DNA of 64,000 nt from positions 15,181,001 through 15,245,000 of the forward strand of contig NC_090784.1 of NCBI RefSeq assembly GCF_040054535.1, read 5' to 3'. The first letter of the stretch is position 1. Every line of letters starts with the position of its first letter. Below, piece by piece: positions 17,090 through 29,519 of the stretch. Under the pieces are notes generated by a model. That model was not told the origin of the DNA. It made no database searches and saw nothing but the letters and a program-made list of their open reading frames with translations. The translations under genes were made by a program, and so were the position numbers. The DNA is from Antennarius striatus (taxonomy: Eukaryota > Chordata > Actinopteri > Lophiiformes > Antennariidae).

Positions 17090-18050
17090 AAAAAGAATAT
17101 AGTTAGACAACATGTGACATTAGACATTGTGTGTGGGGTACCACAGCGGTCAGTGTTGGGTCCAAAATGATTTATACTTTACAATAATGATTTATGTAAG
17201 GTTTCAAAGGTATTTAAAATGATACTCTTTGTGGATGATATAACCATCCTCTGCAAAGGAAATGATATAAATAAACTAACTCAAACAGTAAATGAGGAAT
17301 TACCCAAGATGCAATTATGGTTTGATATAAACAAATTATCCTTGAACCTAACCAAAACTAAGTATATGTTATTTGGGAAGAAAATTTGCAAACACAAAAT
17401 CAATATTAAGGTGAATGATGTAGATATTGAACTGGTTAATGAATTTAAAATGCTAGGAGTGATTATTGTTGAGATGCTAAATTGGAAACCTCATTCAAGA
17501 CAACTGCAAATAAAGTTAGCTAGAAGTGCATCCATACTCTGGAAAACTCAAAAACTATTTAATCAGAAGGCACTCATATAATATATTGTGCACTAACACT
17601 GCCCTATTTGAACTACTGTGCTGAAGTATGGGGAAACACATATAAAAGTGTCTTACAACCTTTATTTCTGACCCTGAAAACAGCCTTAAGGATTATTCAC
17701 AATGAACATGATAGAGCTCACAAAAACCACTTATTTATTAAATCTAAACTACTGAAAATACATGACATCATAAGCTATAAAACTGTACAACTTATGTATA
17801 AAGCCGCCAATAACAATTTACCTCAAAATATACAATCACAAATACAGATTAACGAATCCAATTACCAATTAAAAGAAAACACAGATAAAAGCAAGAACCA
17901 CATTAAAAACATTTTCATTATCATTCACTGGTCTCAAACATTGGAATAACTGGATAATGAAATTAGGAGTACGGGAAGTCTAACTGCCTTTAAAAAAGCT
18001 TTTAAAAACATGATTTTGCAAGGTTATATTTCTCACGTGAATGATGATTA
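17090..18050 (+). mobile_element. CR1/L2-like non-LTR retrotransposon fragment, decayed
   Basis: The plus strand reads as the middle and end of a Jockey-superfamily reverse transcriptase. First comes CGVPQ.SVLGP before 17219, then FVDDITIL (catalytic FVDD box), LNLTKTKYMLFG and FKMLGVII. After a frame break comes LNYCAEVWGNTYKS (17608 onward) with a thumb-like tail. Stops at 17579 and 17947 and a frame shift show it is inactive. CR1 or L2 is the likely clade, judged by motif style. Confidence 0.75.
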
Positions 18051-18794
18051 AAGGACTGCACTGTTTTGGCAAATTAAACGTCATGTTGTCAATCCTGTGA
18101 AACAAATGTCACTGTAACCTTTGTGCAGTAACTGAGTACATGCAAGATGTTATGACTGCTACGAAAGTGGAGAGGAAAGGAATGCTGAGTAAACAAGGAC
18201 ACTACTGACCAGAAACAACCCTTGAAAGGAATAACAAAATGAACATTAACAAACTTTGGACTCTTCTCAAAACAACAATGTACCAGAATAAAATAATTGA
18301 AATGGATTTGTGACATGCAATGTATGAATTGGTTGACAATGTGCTGTAATGAGAGAGATGTTGATGATGTAGGGGATGGGAACCTTACAAGCCAATGGCT
18401 TCTACCCGTCAACCCTTTTTTTTCTTTTCGGATGTTGTTACTGATGTCTCAACACTGATGAAAGTGAAGTCTGTTGTAATAAGATGTCTGGAAAGAAGAA
18501 AATATTCTTGAAGTAACATAAATAGTTTTGAACATGGCTGTAAACTCTTTATTCTACGGATCTTCATCCTCTAAAATTCTTAAAATCCTGATAATGTTAT
18601 CGATTTTTGTTTTCTATCATTTAAATTTTACCTTTTTTTTGTTTTTGCACCTTGCAAAAGCATCTTTACTAAAATGTCAATAAATATACTGCTTTCTTGT
18701 TCTATTTCTCGGAAAACCATGAAGATTGTAATGAGTATTTAATCATAATGGTGTCCCATCAGTGGGATCCAGTCAAAATCAATATGAATTAATC

Positions 18795-19345
<551 letters not shown>

Positions 19346-19904
19346 GTTGTGAGGAATCAGTGCTGCATAAACTAACCTGAACTGGTCAAAGTGCTGTTTT
19401 AGTGTTGCTGGAAATGTTCTATTGACATGAAAATACGGAAAAAATATCCGCCAGGAAAATTTTACAAAGATTTTGCTCTAGAAAACTCTCTGATTTGAAG
19501 ATGCACTTCAAAATACATTTTTGTTCTGATCAAGATTGTTCTGTATTATAAATATTTAATTTTAAATGCAATACAAAAAGAATTTAAGGACCACCCCCCC
19601 GTCAGAAATATATGATAATGCTGGAGATTGAAATAGAATACAAGCCACACAGCCATTCAGCCCAGAGAGAAATATTTTGCACTGATTGTACTATCAGGAG
19701 ATTTTGTCTCTCCTCTTCCTGGTTCATCTCAGTTTTTTTATTTATTGTCGGGGTGAATGGAAGCCTGCTTTCATCTTGACCTTACTGATTTTTCTTCTAC
19801 ATTTGCTTTGACACAATATTTGCATCAATTTATCACTACCTATGTAATAATGTAACCGCAACAAGCCAGTGTCTTATTGTGCCGGTTCAGAGGCCAAATA
19901 AGGA

Positions 19905-20505
19905 GCCTATAATGACTTGCATGCTAAGTTGTACAGTAAGGAGGGAGAGACTGATCTATACAGGTTGGCAAGACAGAAAGACAGAGATGGAAATGACGTG
20001 CAGGAGGTTAGGGTGATTAAGGATAGAGATGGAAGTGTATTGACAGGTGCCAGTAGTGTGAAAGAGTACTTTGAAGAGTTGATGAACGAGGAGAATGAGA
20101 GAACAAAGACTAGAAGAGGTTGATGTAGTGAACCAGGAAGTAATAAAGATTAGTCAGGCTGAAGTGAGGAGGGCATTGAAGAGGATGAAGAGTGGAAAAG
20201 CAGTCGGTCCTGATGATATACCTGTAGAGGTTTGGAAGTGTCTAGGAGAGGTGGCAGTAGAGTTCCTAACTGGGTTGTTCAACATGATCTTAGATAATGA
20301 GAAGATACCTGAGAAATGTAGGAGAAGCGTAAGGGTGCCCATTTTTAAGAACAAGGGAGGAAGACCAAAGAGGAGGTTTATGGATGTAGTGAAAAAGGAC
20401 ATGAAGGTAGTTGGCGTGAGAGAAGAGGATGCAGAAGACAGGGTTAGATGGAGGCAACTGATTTGCTGTGGCGACCCCTGAAGGGAAAAGCCGAAAGGAG
20501 AACAC
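19905..20505 (+). mobile_element. RTE-like non-LTR retrotransposon, copy B, internally deleted
   Basis: The plus strand starts in the region before the reverse transcriptase (LYRLARQKDRDGNDVQ, VIKDRDGSVLTG, EYFEELMNEENER). It passes, after a frame shift near 20105, into MKSGKAVGPDDIPVEVWKCLG and VRVPIFKNKG. It then jumps directly to the C-terminal RPKRRFMDVVKKDMKVVGVREEDAEDRVRWRQL near 20358. The whole catalytic core is missing. The 3' end GGGAAAAGCCGAAAGG (20473-20493) matches copies A, C and D. Non-functional. Confidence 0.85.
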
Positions 20506-20509
20506 TAAG

Positions 20510-21600
20510 AATCACTACATACTGTACGGTATTTAACCAGGTTCATAGGTGGGCATTTCATAAACGTATTAGTCACCAGACAATGACAAACTGTTGTGAA
20601 GAACCACTTATATGTATATCGATGTTTTAATGAACTTCTTTGTGAATGCACAACCTTCCTTCAATATTTTGAAGAACCACTCCTTTTTTCCAGTGCCATG
20701 AAGGTTCTCAGAATGTTATTGTGTCAGAGACAAAGTGAAGACCTGCTGCTGAAGAGTCACACTGACGCTCAAGAGTATCAAACCTTCATGTAAATGCTGT
20801 GAGGCCATGCATGCAGGGAATCACATGGCTGTGGTAGGACAATTCCTTCCAATGACACACTCACTGTGGTATAAGACTCGATTTAAAGGTCCATTAAGCC
20901 TAATTGCTAATACTGTAGTTGAAAACATTTTAAATTAATTCCACCATTGCCAACTCTCCTGAAAGAAATATGTCCTGTCAGAATAAGTCAGACTCTCGTA
21001 AAATTTCTTTTGCTGTAGTTCAATCATGGACTATGGTTATACTGTAAATGCCACCATCATAAAGACTGTACATAAACCATTTATAATATTAATCATTCTA
21101 CTTTTCATGGTAAAGAATGTACGTGACAGCCTTGGTTTAATTAAACAAGGTACACTAAACAATGTAGTCGCTGTGAAAATTTTCACAAGCATTTGTATTG
21201 TTTTAATTTTACACAGTACTAAAGCTTTTCTTCCATTTGCTGTTGAAGAATATAGAGCTTTTTACTGTAAAACATGGAGAAAATTCCTGTATTAAATATG
21301 TGCTGTATGGTTACATCAATCAAAAGTATATTTTCATTGAGTATCTATACAACAGTACAAAAACTAATTCAAATTAGTCCCACTTTTACTAATGCTAAAA
21401 TAAAAAATTCAAAGCATATGAGAAAGCAATCCAATATAAATACAAAGATGCTGAATACACACCCAATTTTATTAAAATAAAGTTGGTTCTTTGAGTTATA
21501 AATCAAAACTTAGTGCAGATCATTCACAAATCCACTGACAAAAAACAAAAGCAGGAATGGATGAACTCCTGAAGTAAACCAGCACAAAATATTGGCATTG
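20510..21600. other. intergenic stretch without recognisable feature
   Basis: AT-rich. No exon or known repeat was recognised. The 3' UTR of the minus-strand gene ending at 21941 may reach into its right end. Confidence 0.4.
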
Positions 21601-21609
21601 TGATATAAA

Positions 21610-21615
21610 CTGTTT
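21610..21615 (-). terminator. candidate polyadenylation signal for the Pro/Ala-tailed coiled-coil gene
   Basis: AATAAA on the minus strand (GCAATAAAC) lies about 330 nt after the stop codon at 21941. It is the nearest canonical signal I see on that strand. Confidence 0.35.
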
Positions 21616-21940
21616 ATTGCAAACCCTTATCCACCAACATGCAGATACAGAAATAACTGACCCACAACAACATTTTCATTCATCACTTTGTTGCATAAAA
21701 TAAATAGAAAGAAATACTCTATCCATCAATCCAAATAATGAGTCCATGTCCTGAGTAGTCCTGAGTTGAGCCCCTTCCTATACAACATCACAAGAGATCT
21801 GTAAAACAAAATGCTTTTATAAAAACAGATGGAAGACCTCAGCTCTTCTTCTCTTCACTGGTTCAGGCTCCTCTTGTTAATGAGCTCCCACTTAAGGCCT
21901 ATGTTCTTAGGCACCACTAACCCTAAATCGCTGGAGGAGC

Positions 21941-23961
21941 TTAAGGGCCTGCAGGGGCCTGAGGAGGAGCTTGAGGGACCGCAGGGGGCTGAGGAACAAC
22001 AGGGGCCTGAGGAACCACAGGGGCTGCAGGGGCCTGAGGAACCACGGGGGCTGCAGGGGCCTGAGGGACTGCAGGGGCCTGAGGAACCACAGGGGCTACA
22101 GGGGCCTGAGGGACTGCAGGGACCTGAGGAACCACAGGGGCCCGAGGAAAGGCAGGAGCCTGAGGCCCTGCAGGGGCCTGAGGAGCCACAGGGAATGCAG
22201 GGACCTGGGGAGCCACAGGAGCCCGAGGAAACGCAGGAGCCTGAGGCCCTGCAGGCGCCTGAGGAACCGCAGGGGCTGCAGGGGCCTGGGGAGCCACAGG
22301 GGCCCGAGGAAACGCAGGAGCCTGAGGCCCTGCAGGCGCCTGAGGAACTGCAGGGGCCTGAGGAACTACAGGGGCTGCAGGAGCTGCAGGGGCCTGAGGA
22401 ACCGCAGGGGCTGCAGGGGCCCGAGGAACCACAGGGGCTGCAGGAGCCGCGGGGGCCTGAGGAACCACAGGGGCTGCAAGGCCCTCTGGTTTACACAGTG
22501 GGCTTAAAGAGAAAGAAACATTAGTGAATACATAGAATTGGTCATGGAAGTTTAAATAAACATGTCCAACTATCTTCCAGGTTTTAACCGTACCTGGCGA
22601 CCTGTGAATCCTTCGGCACAAAGGCGCAAACTGGGCTCCTGCCTTGTAGTTGGTTCTTCAGTAACGTGACTTCTCTTTGCCACTCTGCTTTTTCCTTGTC
22701 AGTTGAAACTGTGAATATTGTAACATGACACAAGTGGTATGTTTGACAAATTAAAAGCAACTACTACTCCTTGAGTCTAGAATTTGCTATTAAGGACAAA
22801 TAATTTAAATTACATTTCAAGCTGCACATCTGATTGATAAGAAAAGGAAGCAGTCACTTCCTGTATTTTTCTCAATCAATGAATGACACAAGAAGTAAAG
22901 AAATGAGGACCTTGGAGATGATTCATCTCCGTCTCTGCTACAGCCAGCTCATCTGTTGCAGATTTCTGCAAGTGGAGGAGAGAATGTCAGCATTGTCACT
23001 TTACATTGATCAATGTTCTCACGTTTCTTTAGTATTTCACTTTTTTTTCATAGCATTTATGTTACTAAGCATTTAAGTACACTTCGTATTTTATCTTATT
23101 TAACAATTCTTTGGGGCGGCATTAACGTAGTCCACAAGGTCTTGGGCTGGAGAGTGGAGGATGGCCAGTTTAAGACCCATGTTTGGCAAAAATTTCGGTG
23201 TGAACTGGCAGTGGAGAGGTGCCAGTTCACCTCCTGAGATCTGCCAAGCGCCCCTGAGCAAGGCGCTGTCCCCCCTTTTAAGTTGCTCATTGAGGTGCAC
23301 CATGAAGGAGCTGCCTGCTGCCCTAACTCTCATCAGCATGCCTACAGACCTCCTGTGTGTGTGCGCGCGTGTGTGTGTCACTGGCCTGTACTCACATATA
23401 CTATGCACGTGATTAACAACATATACCAACGCTAGAGTGGAAGAATAATTTCCCTTCAGTGATTATTCATAAAGTTGATGTAATCCTAATCTTTAACTCT
23501 CTTTAGGGAGTTAAAGACTAAAATTAAATCAAATTTGGCCGTACATCCTTTCCTATTACAGTATTTCATTTTTTGTCCGCTATGCAATTTGTCTGTGTTA
23601 TATTCTACTTATATTGAGAAATCTTAATCTGCTGTGAAAGCACAAAAAGACAAAAGAATAAAGACAGCTTTATGTGAATCAAGGAATGTGTGACAATGAA
23701 AAGCCATCGTGATGACAGGTCCAGCCAGAATGAGTCACAGAGAGCAATGCCTGTCTAAAAGTGACTCCTGATTATGTTCTTTTACACGGATCCACCTCAT
23801 GCCAGAATCACTACTACCACCTAGTTCCCTGACCCCTTAAACTCACTGCTAGCATGTGAAATCATGTTTGTCATCAGGAGTTCATGAGATAAACGACAAT
23901 ATGATTTTCCATGAATGGCAGGGAAAAACACATTTTTTACCTAATTTCTAACCTGTCATAG

Positions 23962-24015
<54 letters not shown>

Positions 24016-25079
24016 TTATAAATGATGCATTTGAATGACCGTATCTATGTTAGCTACACACTGGTGGCAGTATCATGACCCTTCTCAATATGGTGACTTA
24101 ACAAAAGTCACCATCTCCCTCCAAATATGTACTTTAATATTTCAGAAATGCTGGTGGAGCATCAAGAAACGTCTGTATTTGATACTAGTGGTCTAATAAT
24201 ATTGCTTATGATAGTAGGAAGCAATAAAAAAATATTACATCTCTCAGAAAGTGAAAGGGTCAGCAAGAATCTGAAGCCATCTCTTTGGTGCAATCAAGTC
24301 CACGCCGATCCTGATTTATTGGACAATCGTGTGTCGGAAGAGCCATTTCTGACTTCTGGAATATATTTATTACCACGGAGGAAGGCCTCATGTAATCTGC
24401 GGATTATTTTAAGGGCGGCATCTTAATTTATATAATTTAAACGTCAAATTATTTACATACCATCCAACGAATTAGAAAAACTTTGGATTAAAAAAAAATT
24501 ACTCGCTCGCCTCAGGCTTGTCACTCCGAGAGAGGAGACTGGATTTTCCAGTTGGCGATAATTTTGGTTCTTTTCCGTATCAGGTGAAACAGGTTTGGCG
24601 CATGACGCGAATTAAACAGGCGATAAAGCCGGTGGTAACTCTTAAAACATATTTGTCAAAAAGCAAAGGAACACTCGTGAAACTATTTTCCAGATCTGCA
24701 TGATGCATGGTAGCCTTTTAAGAGAATATCATCTATTTTCACGTCACCACTGGTCATACTCCCGCATCTTGTATTTTCCTCCCACCTTGAGTCCATCGCA
24801 GACTTCCTTGTCAGCCCTCGTTTCTTCTTTTTTCAGTTCCGTCACGTCTACGTCTGACAGTAACTGGTTTAGCTGAACCGCTTTGGTTTTTATCAGGTCC
24901 TCTATACCGATTTTCTCGTTGTGATACTCTTCAAGCACATCTTCAGTCACCCGCATCTTAATATCCATAATCATGCTCCGTTTATCCTCTTGCGCCTGCT
25001 CCTTTTTGCGTATTTTCATTAATGGCACCAAAGCCACAGACACGAGTATAGTCACAGGTATAAACAATTGGACCTTCAT
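21941..25079 (-). CDS. unrecognised signal-anchored coiled-coil protein with Pro/Ala repeat tail
   Basis: I cannot name this gene. Best model: exons 25079-24786, 22694-22594 and 22502-21941, 318 aa, phases closed. The N-terminus MKVQLFIPVTILVSVALVPL is a signal peptide or anchor, then IRKKEQAQEDKRS. A charged helical stretch follows, probably coiled coil (residues about 30-110: EDVLEEYHNEKIGIEDLIKT, LSDVDVTELKKEETRADKE). A conserved cysteine block comes next (SPVCAFVPKDSQ, PLCKPEG). The last about 180 residues are almost only Pro, Ala, Val and Gln (PQAPAAPAAPVVP-type units). It is a paralogue of the divergent gene at 26623-28761: first coding exons of 98 and 99 codons end at the same AAG|G site, and the cysteine blocks align. 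The acceptor at 22695 is inferred from phase; the more obvious CAG at 22709 would give a stop. It is probably exposed on the extracellular or luminal side; function unknown. Confidence 0.6.
21944..22485. repeat. GC-rich coding minisatellite (Pro/Ala tail)
   Basis: About 540 bp of imperfect tandem units built from GGGGCCTGAGGAACCACAG and GGGGCTGCAG blocks, all multiples of three. Larger units recur, for example the block from GAGGCCCTGCAGG at about 22222 repeats near 22324. Because of base composition it is open in several frames. The minus frame (PQAPA) is the one joined to upstream exons by a usable acceptor. Confidence 0.95.
23114..23465 (+). repeat. SINE-like repeat, copy 1
   Basis: It shares a block with 39390-39765: GGGGCGGCA start, an inverted GGTGAACTGGCACC-like pair, CCTGAGCAAGGCGCTGTCCCCCC, AAGTTGCTCATT, GAGCTGCCTGC, a GTGTGTG stretch, CACTGGCCTGTACTCAC, ATGCACGTGATT and TTTCCCTTCAGTGATT. 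The tRNA-like head is poorly kept. It lies in the intron of the minus-strand coiled-coil gene. Confidence 0.7.
23962..24015. repeat. (ATA)n microsatellite
   Basis: About 18 ATA/AAT units in the intron of the minus-strand coiled-coil gene. Confidence 0.95.
24016..24740. other. intronic stretch without recognisable feature
   Basis: Part of intron 1 of the minus-strand coiled-coil gene. A 99-codon open frame at 24127-24426 on the plus strand has no recognisable motif, and its reading is not continued by splice sites. Confidence 0.4.
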
Positions 25080-25675
25080 GTTTGTGCTGCGGAGGCTCCT
25101 TATGAAAGGTACGGGTTCTTATTAATGCTACTCGTCCTACAGGTGTCACAGCACAGCTTCTGTAACTTCCATGTGAGGTTGTGGGTTGGTGAGTCCTCCG
25201 TCGGAGCGCAGCGCGGCTCTCCGTGTCTCTCTGGTTACACCTGTCTGCGCTCACTGGAACTCAGTCAAACTGGAGGCAGCCTCACCTGCGCGGCTGGATT
25301 GGATTCTTTGTGCTCATGTCTGTCACACTTCGAGCTGCGCACATTCCCCCGGTGTGTCAACAACCACACGCCCTTTTCCTCCACTGTTCTCTGTGAAGAG
25401 TCAGGTTAGCCCAGCTGAGAACTGCAATGTCCTGCACACCCTTCTCAAACATTACCAACAAACCAGCAAACAGGATAAGTCTCTATTGGTCTGGGCCCTT
25501 CTCCATAAAACAAAAGTGGCAAAATATGACCAAAGTATTCTGATTCGTCTGCTTGTTTTTTAAAAAAAAATTAATTAAGAAAGTCACTGTAATTTATGAT
25601 CATGCGGCAGGCAGGCTGAAAGTTCAAGGGTCAGTTGTTGTTTTTAAAAAAATGGACTTCAATCAAAAATAACTC

Positions 25676-25790
<115 letters not shown>

Positions 25791-26132
25791 CAAAGGTATG
25801 CATGTGGGTAGGAAGGTTGGAAGTTAGTCAAATACTTAAATGATCATGAATGAAATTTGGGAAATACCTTTTTAAGTTGGTAAATTACAATATATGTTTT
25901 AGGTTGTTTTATGAAAATAGCATGTAATGTTGGCATTTCATGTGCTCTTTGGATAAATCCATGTGTAATGCACTGCTTATGTTTCAAATAATCATTGTTC
26001 TTTTAAATCTTTAAATGAACAGCAGACTTGAAGGCAAAGATACAAAGATAAACACTGTGGAGGTAAAAGGTAATGATAAATGTGAGAGATGCTACGACAA
26101 AACATCAAAAAGTGTATTATGATTTTTTTGCT

Positions 26133-26133
<1 letters not shown>

Positions 26134-26181
<48 letters not shown>
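26134..26181. repeat. (AAT)n microsatellite
   Basis: About 16 AAT units, also between the two divergent genes. Confidence 0.95.
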
Positions 26182-26182
<1 letters not shown>

Positions 26183-26386
26183 GACAAGGACTAGTAGACC
26201 TGTTTGCCATTTAAAATATGAATTACATTTTATATGGTTGCTATGGACTCTTGTCACTAACACACCTGTCGACCCCCTTTTTTTGGCAATTTTGCCATTA
26301 TTTTCAAATTATGTTGAAAACCAATGCGCTTTTAATTAGGACTACCATAGTAGTAGATAAATTTGCCGTTTAAAATATGAAATACG

Positions 26387-26393
26387 TATAAAG
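26387..26393 (+). promoter_or_regulatory. TATA box candidate for the plus-strand coiled-coil gene
   Basis: TATAAAG lies about 236 bp before the start codon at 26623. The region downstream turns GC-rich (GTCCGTGGGG, GGATCGCCACGCCC), as expected of a 5' UTR. Assigned on sequence and distance only. Confidence 0.35.
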
Positions 26394-26622
26394 AGTGGGA
26401 ATCTGCTGTCGTCCGTGGGGACAATAGGACGCATAACGAGTCACCCAGAATGGACTGGGTGGATCGCCACGCCCAGCTGGCTGAGCAGGTAGAACAGCTC
26501 CTGAACTGCCAGTCACACCTGGAGAGAGCTGGAGGAGACGGCCAGGTATGAACCAGTGAACACAGGCAGCTCCGACCAGTCGACCTCCCTCGTTGATCCC
26601 ATCTATCCTCATCTCAATCGCC

Positions 26623-28761
26623 ATGAAGTTCTCCATCGTGATCCTCATCCTGAGCGCGGCTGTGATGGTCGTGATGATCTTCCAGGCCGTCCGGCAGGAA
26701 CTGGACCTGCAGAACTCAAAAACCCGCATGGCGGAGAACGCGGAGGAGGTTAATAGGAAAGAGGCAGCCATTAACGAGGTGAAAAACAAAGTGATTGAGC
26801 TGAAGACGAAGCTGGCTTCCCTTAACGCAAAGATGGACGATTTGAAGAAGACGAAGGCAAACGCTGAAAAATCAACATCTGACTTTGACAAAAATCTGCA
26901 GACCTGTAACAATGAAAAGGCGAGAGAGACGCAGTTGTTTTAACATGGCTTCCCACCCTTCATTAACATTAAATACAGGACCTTATCACTTTTCAGGATG
27001 CACACGAGGTTAAATATTGACCATGTCAACTTGGCAGTGCCGTCTAAATATTTGATTGTTCTCACATTGTCCACCTAGTCTATCTGTCCTCACATACTTT
27101 CACTTCTTCCTTTATGTATAGGCAAATGCTCTGATGAGGAAGACAAACATTGAAGTGGCTATTTCTAAACTCAAAGGTAAGCCAGATTTCTTTTCACCTT
27201 CATGGACAGTAAAAGTATGCTTCTATGTCTCTAAAAAAATTTCTCTCTCAGAAGAACCCATTTAAGAAGTTATGGGATTTTAAAAAAAAATTCTGCTTGC
27301 ATTCAAAACAGTTGAACTAGATATGATGACAATAGGGCGTAGTGGTTAGTGCTGTCGCCTCACAACGTGGCGGGTTCGGGTTCGAGTCCCGCTCTGTGCA
27401 GAGTTTGCATGTTCTCCCCGTGTCTACGTGGGTTCTCTCCGGGTTGTCCAGCTTCCTCCCACCTCCAAAAGCATGCACTTCAGGTTCATTGGCCGGTCCC
27501 AAATTGCCGTAGGAGTGAGTGTGTGTGTGCATGGTTGTATGTCTTTGTGTGTGGCTCTGCGGTGCACTGGCGTTGTACCTGGAGTGTCCCCCGCCTCACA
27601 CCCTATGCCAGCTGGGTTAGGCTCCAGCTCACCGTGGGCGGATACAGCGGCAGAAAATGAATGAATGAATGATGAATATAACCATCAAGACTCCATCAGC
27701 CTTCTGGTGCTTCCTGTTACTGCACATTGCAAGCAGATACAAATCTGTGCCTGGCAAAAGCTAAAGTAGCCACTGTCCTTAACGTTAAGCTTAAAGGCCT
27801 ACTCATGCTTAACGTTAAATTATAAAGATACAGACAAAGCTCTATGCTACTTTTTCCACCCTTTATTTAGGTGTACTATTAACATTTTCTCTCCTGTAAA
27901 TATTTTCATTGTTGTCAAACTTTTGGACACTTTGCTTCCACCTTATGGATGCAGCAGTGTCAAGCTGAAAGAGACTTGGAATGAGCTTTTGACAGATGCA
28001 TCACCAGAAAAACATACATTAGAGGAAATTAAGACTCACTCATACTCCTATGTATGAAAATAATTACATCTGTTTTTCCTTTTTATTGTTTCGATAGACA
28101 TTTGTTGCATCTTGCTTGAGTTATGGCTGTACTGCCCTGAACAATTTCTAGGTTTACTGCACCATTTTATCTGTTTTGTCTCGACTGTAAACTTTCAGAA
28201 TATGCACTCAGATGCCGATATTGTGAATGGAGCATGGGAAAAATACTCCATCCACATCTGTTTTAAACATTGAGTGTAAATGAGCGTTAATGGCTAATTT
28301 TTTTTTTGTTTTTCTGAAAATCAAGTATTTGTTGTGACCTAAAAGTGAAAATTGTTAATTTTCTCCAGTTTCTGCATTTACATATTTTGCTCCATTATGC
28401 TATAATTTCTTCAGCAAGTCACGTAGCAGCTGGACTAGCGGCTAAAGACACAGTTCAGAAGTTGAAAACTGAGATTGTGGATCGAGACCGAGCCATTTGT
28501 GTTTTTGCTGATCTCACCAAAACGGAAGCACAGTAAGATTTGAATATCCCTTTGCATTTGTAGAGTTAGATGGTCAAGAACATCATTGACCCTCACACAT
28601 TGCAGTTATAACATGGCAAAATCATCTAGTAGACCCATGATTGTAGAAGAAAGGATGTGCGGCAACCTCATCCCATCTGGATGTGGCTCATTAAATTAAT
28701 GTTCCATGTCTTTTTTTTTTTTTGCAGGAATCTGTGTGGTGCCATTGGAAATTCACATTAA
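26623..28761 (+). CDS. unrecognised signal-anchored coiled-coil protein, divergent paralogue
   Basis: I cannot name this gene. Model: exons 26623-26919, 27122-27176, 28415-28532 and 28728-28761, 167 aa, phases closed. MKFSIVILILSAAVMVVMIF is a signal anchor, followed by about 115 residues rich in Lys, Glu, Asn and Ala in heptad-like spacing (NEVKNKVIELKTKLASLNAK, MDDLKKTKANAEKS), so a coiled coil is likely. Two cysteines frame the end (ICVFADLTKTEAQNLCGAIG), and the protein stops seven residues after the last. It resembles the minus-strand gene at 21941-25079 in anchor, first-exon length and terminal block but lacks the Pro/Ala tail. Intron 1 appears to use a GC donor (AAG|GCGAGA), because only phase 0 keeps exon 2 open and no phase-0 GT donor is suitable. 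If unspliced, the frame would end after QLF at 26943. Function unknown; a single-pass membrane or secreted trimer or dimer is a guess. Confidence 0.6.
27325..27672 (+). repeat. tRNA-headed SINE-like interspersed repeat
   Basis: It has TAGTGGTTAGTGCTGTCGCCTCAC as the A-box side and an exact polymerase III B box GGTTCGAGTCC (27379-27389). The body is conserved among fish (GTTTGCATGTTCTCCCCGTG, GGGTTCTCTCCGGGTTGTCC, GGCTCCAGCTCACC) with an AATGAATGAATGATGAAT tail. It lies in an intron of the plus-strand coiled-coil gene. It is the best preserved of four copies in the window. Confidence 0.8.
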
Positions 28762-29517
28762 AATCAACCCGGAAACACTTTTTTGTAAAAGAACTAAATT
28801 TTTAAAACTATTTACCTCTTTTGGTAAGACAAATGTTAAATATATAGGAATTTGAGAATGTGTTGCATAGTTTTATGTATGATTTTCCTGGCTGTTACCA
28901 ATCATATTTTGCTCTTTAAACTGTTTTGATACTAGAAAAAAATGGATTGTGATATCATAAAAAATACAGGAAATGGATTTTTGTGTGGACATAAATGGTG
29001 ATGGTGGAATACATGGGGTTAAATAATCACTTGAGTTTTGCTTATAGTGAGCAAAAAGCAAAAAAAAAAAAAAGAAACGAGTTTGCTTTATTTGCCTTAC
29101 TTGACATATCCTGCAACATATCATGCTGTACATGTACACACTGGGATGTCGATGCTGAAAAAATATTGTAGTCAGCATAAAAAGTAGGGTTCAGTTCTTG
29201 CATAATTTATTTAAGTTAACTGAGATGAATAATTGTTTCAAAGCAATCTTTTTTATGAAGTCAATTAAGTTAAATTAATTTGAGATATTTAGTTAATAAC
29301 TTGAAACTAGCTGAAAATCTAAGTTAGAAATCATGTTTAGGAGTCTAGAAGCTCTATTTATTAATACTTCCTGCATTGGTTTCACTTAAGTTTTCCATGC
29401 TTGAATGTGACATGACACCATAAACCCATATATTCAGTGAGGTTATAAAAGTGGTATTATGAACATTATCTTGCAAGAAATTTGTGAATTTTGTAAATGA
29501 ACATAAATTACAGTAAC
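28762..29517. other. intergenic stretch, probably including 3' UTR
   Basis: AT-rich DNA after the plus-strand coiled-coil gene and before the Tc1-like element. No canonical AATAAA was seen close to the stop codon; nothing else was recognised. Confidence 0.4.
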
Positions 29518-29519
29518 TA

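Noticed and set aside
21829-22524. Long plus-strand frame (231 codons, LQGPEEPQG repeats)
   Set aside because: It is the reverse reading of the minisatellite that encodes the Pro/Ala tail. Only the minus frame connects by a splice site to exons with a conserved paralogue.
21941-22621. Reading the Pro/Ala tail as part of an unspliced minus-strand frame starting MCRRIHRSPGTVK
   Set aside because: The reading crosses a clear donor (CCAG|GTACGG at 22594) and acceptor (TTAAG at 22503) and the first part is the wrong frame of exon 2.
24127-24426. 99-codon plus-strand frame in the intron of the minus-strand coiled-coil gene
   Set aside because: No motif, no initiation context of note and no splice continuation.
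27379-27389. Functional tRNA gene (B box GGTTCGAGTCC)
   Set aside because: Only the polymerase III boxes are present. No cloverleaf can be folded, and the body matches a dispersed SINE-like repeat.
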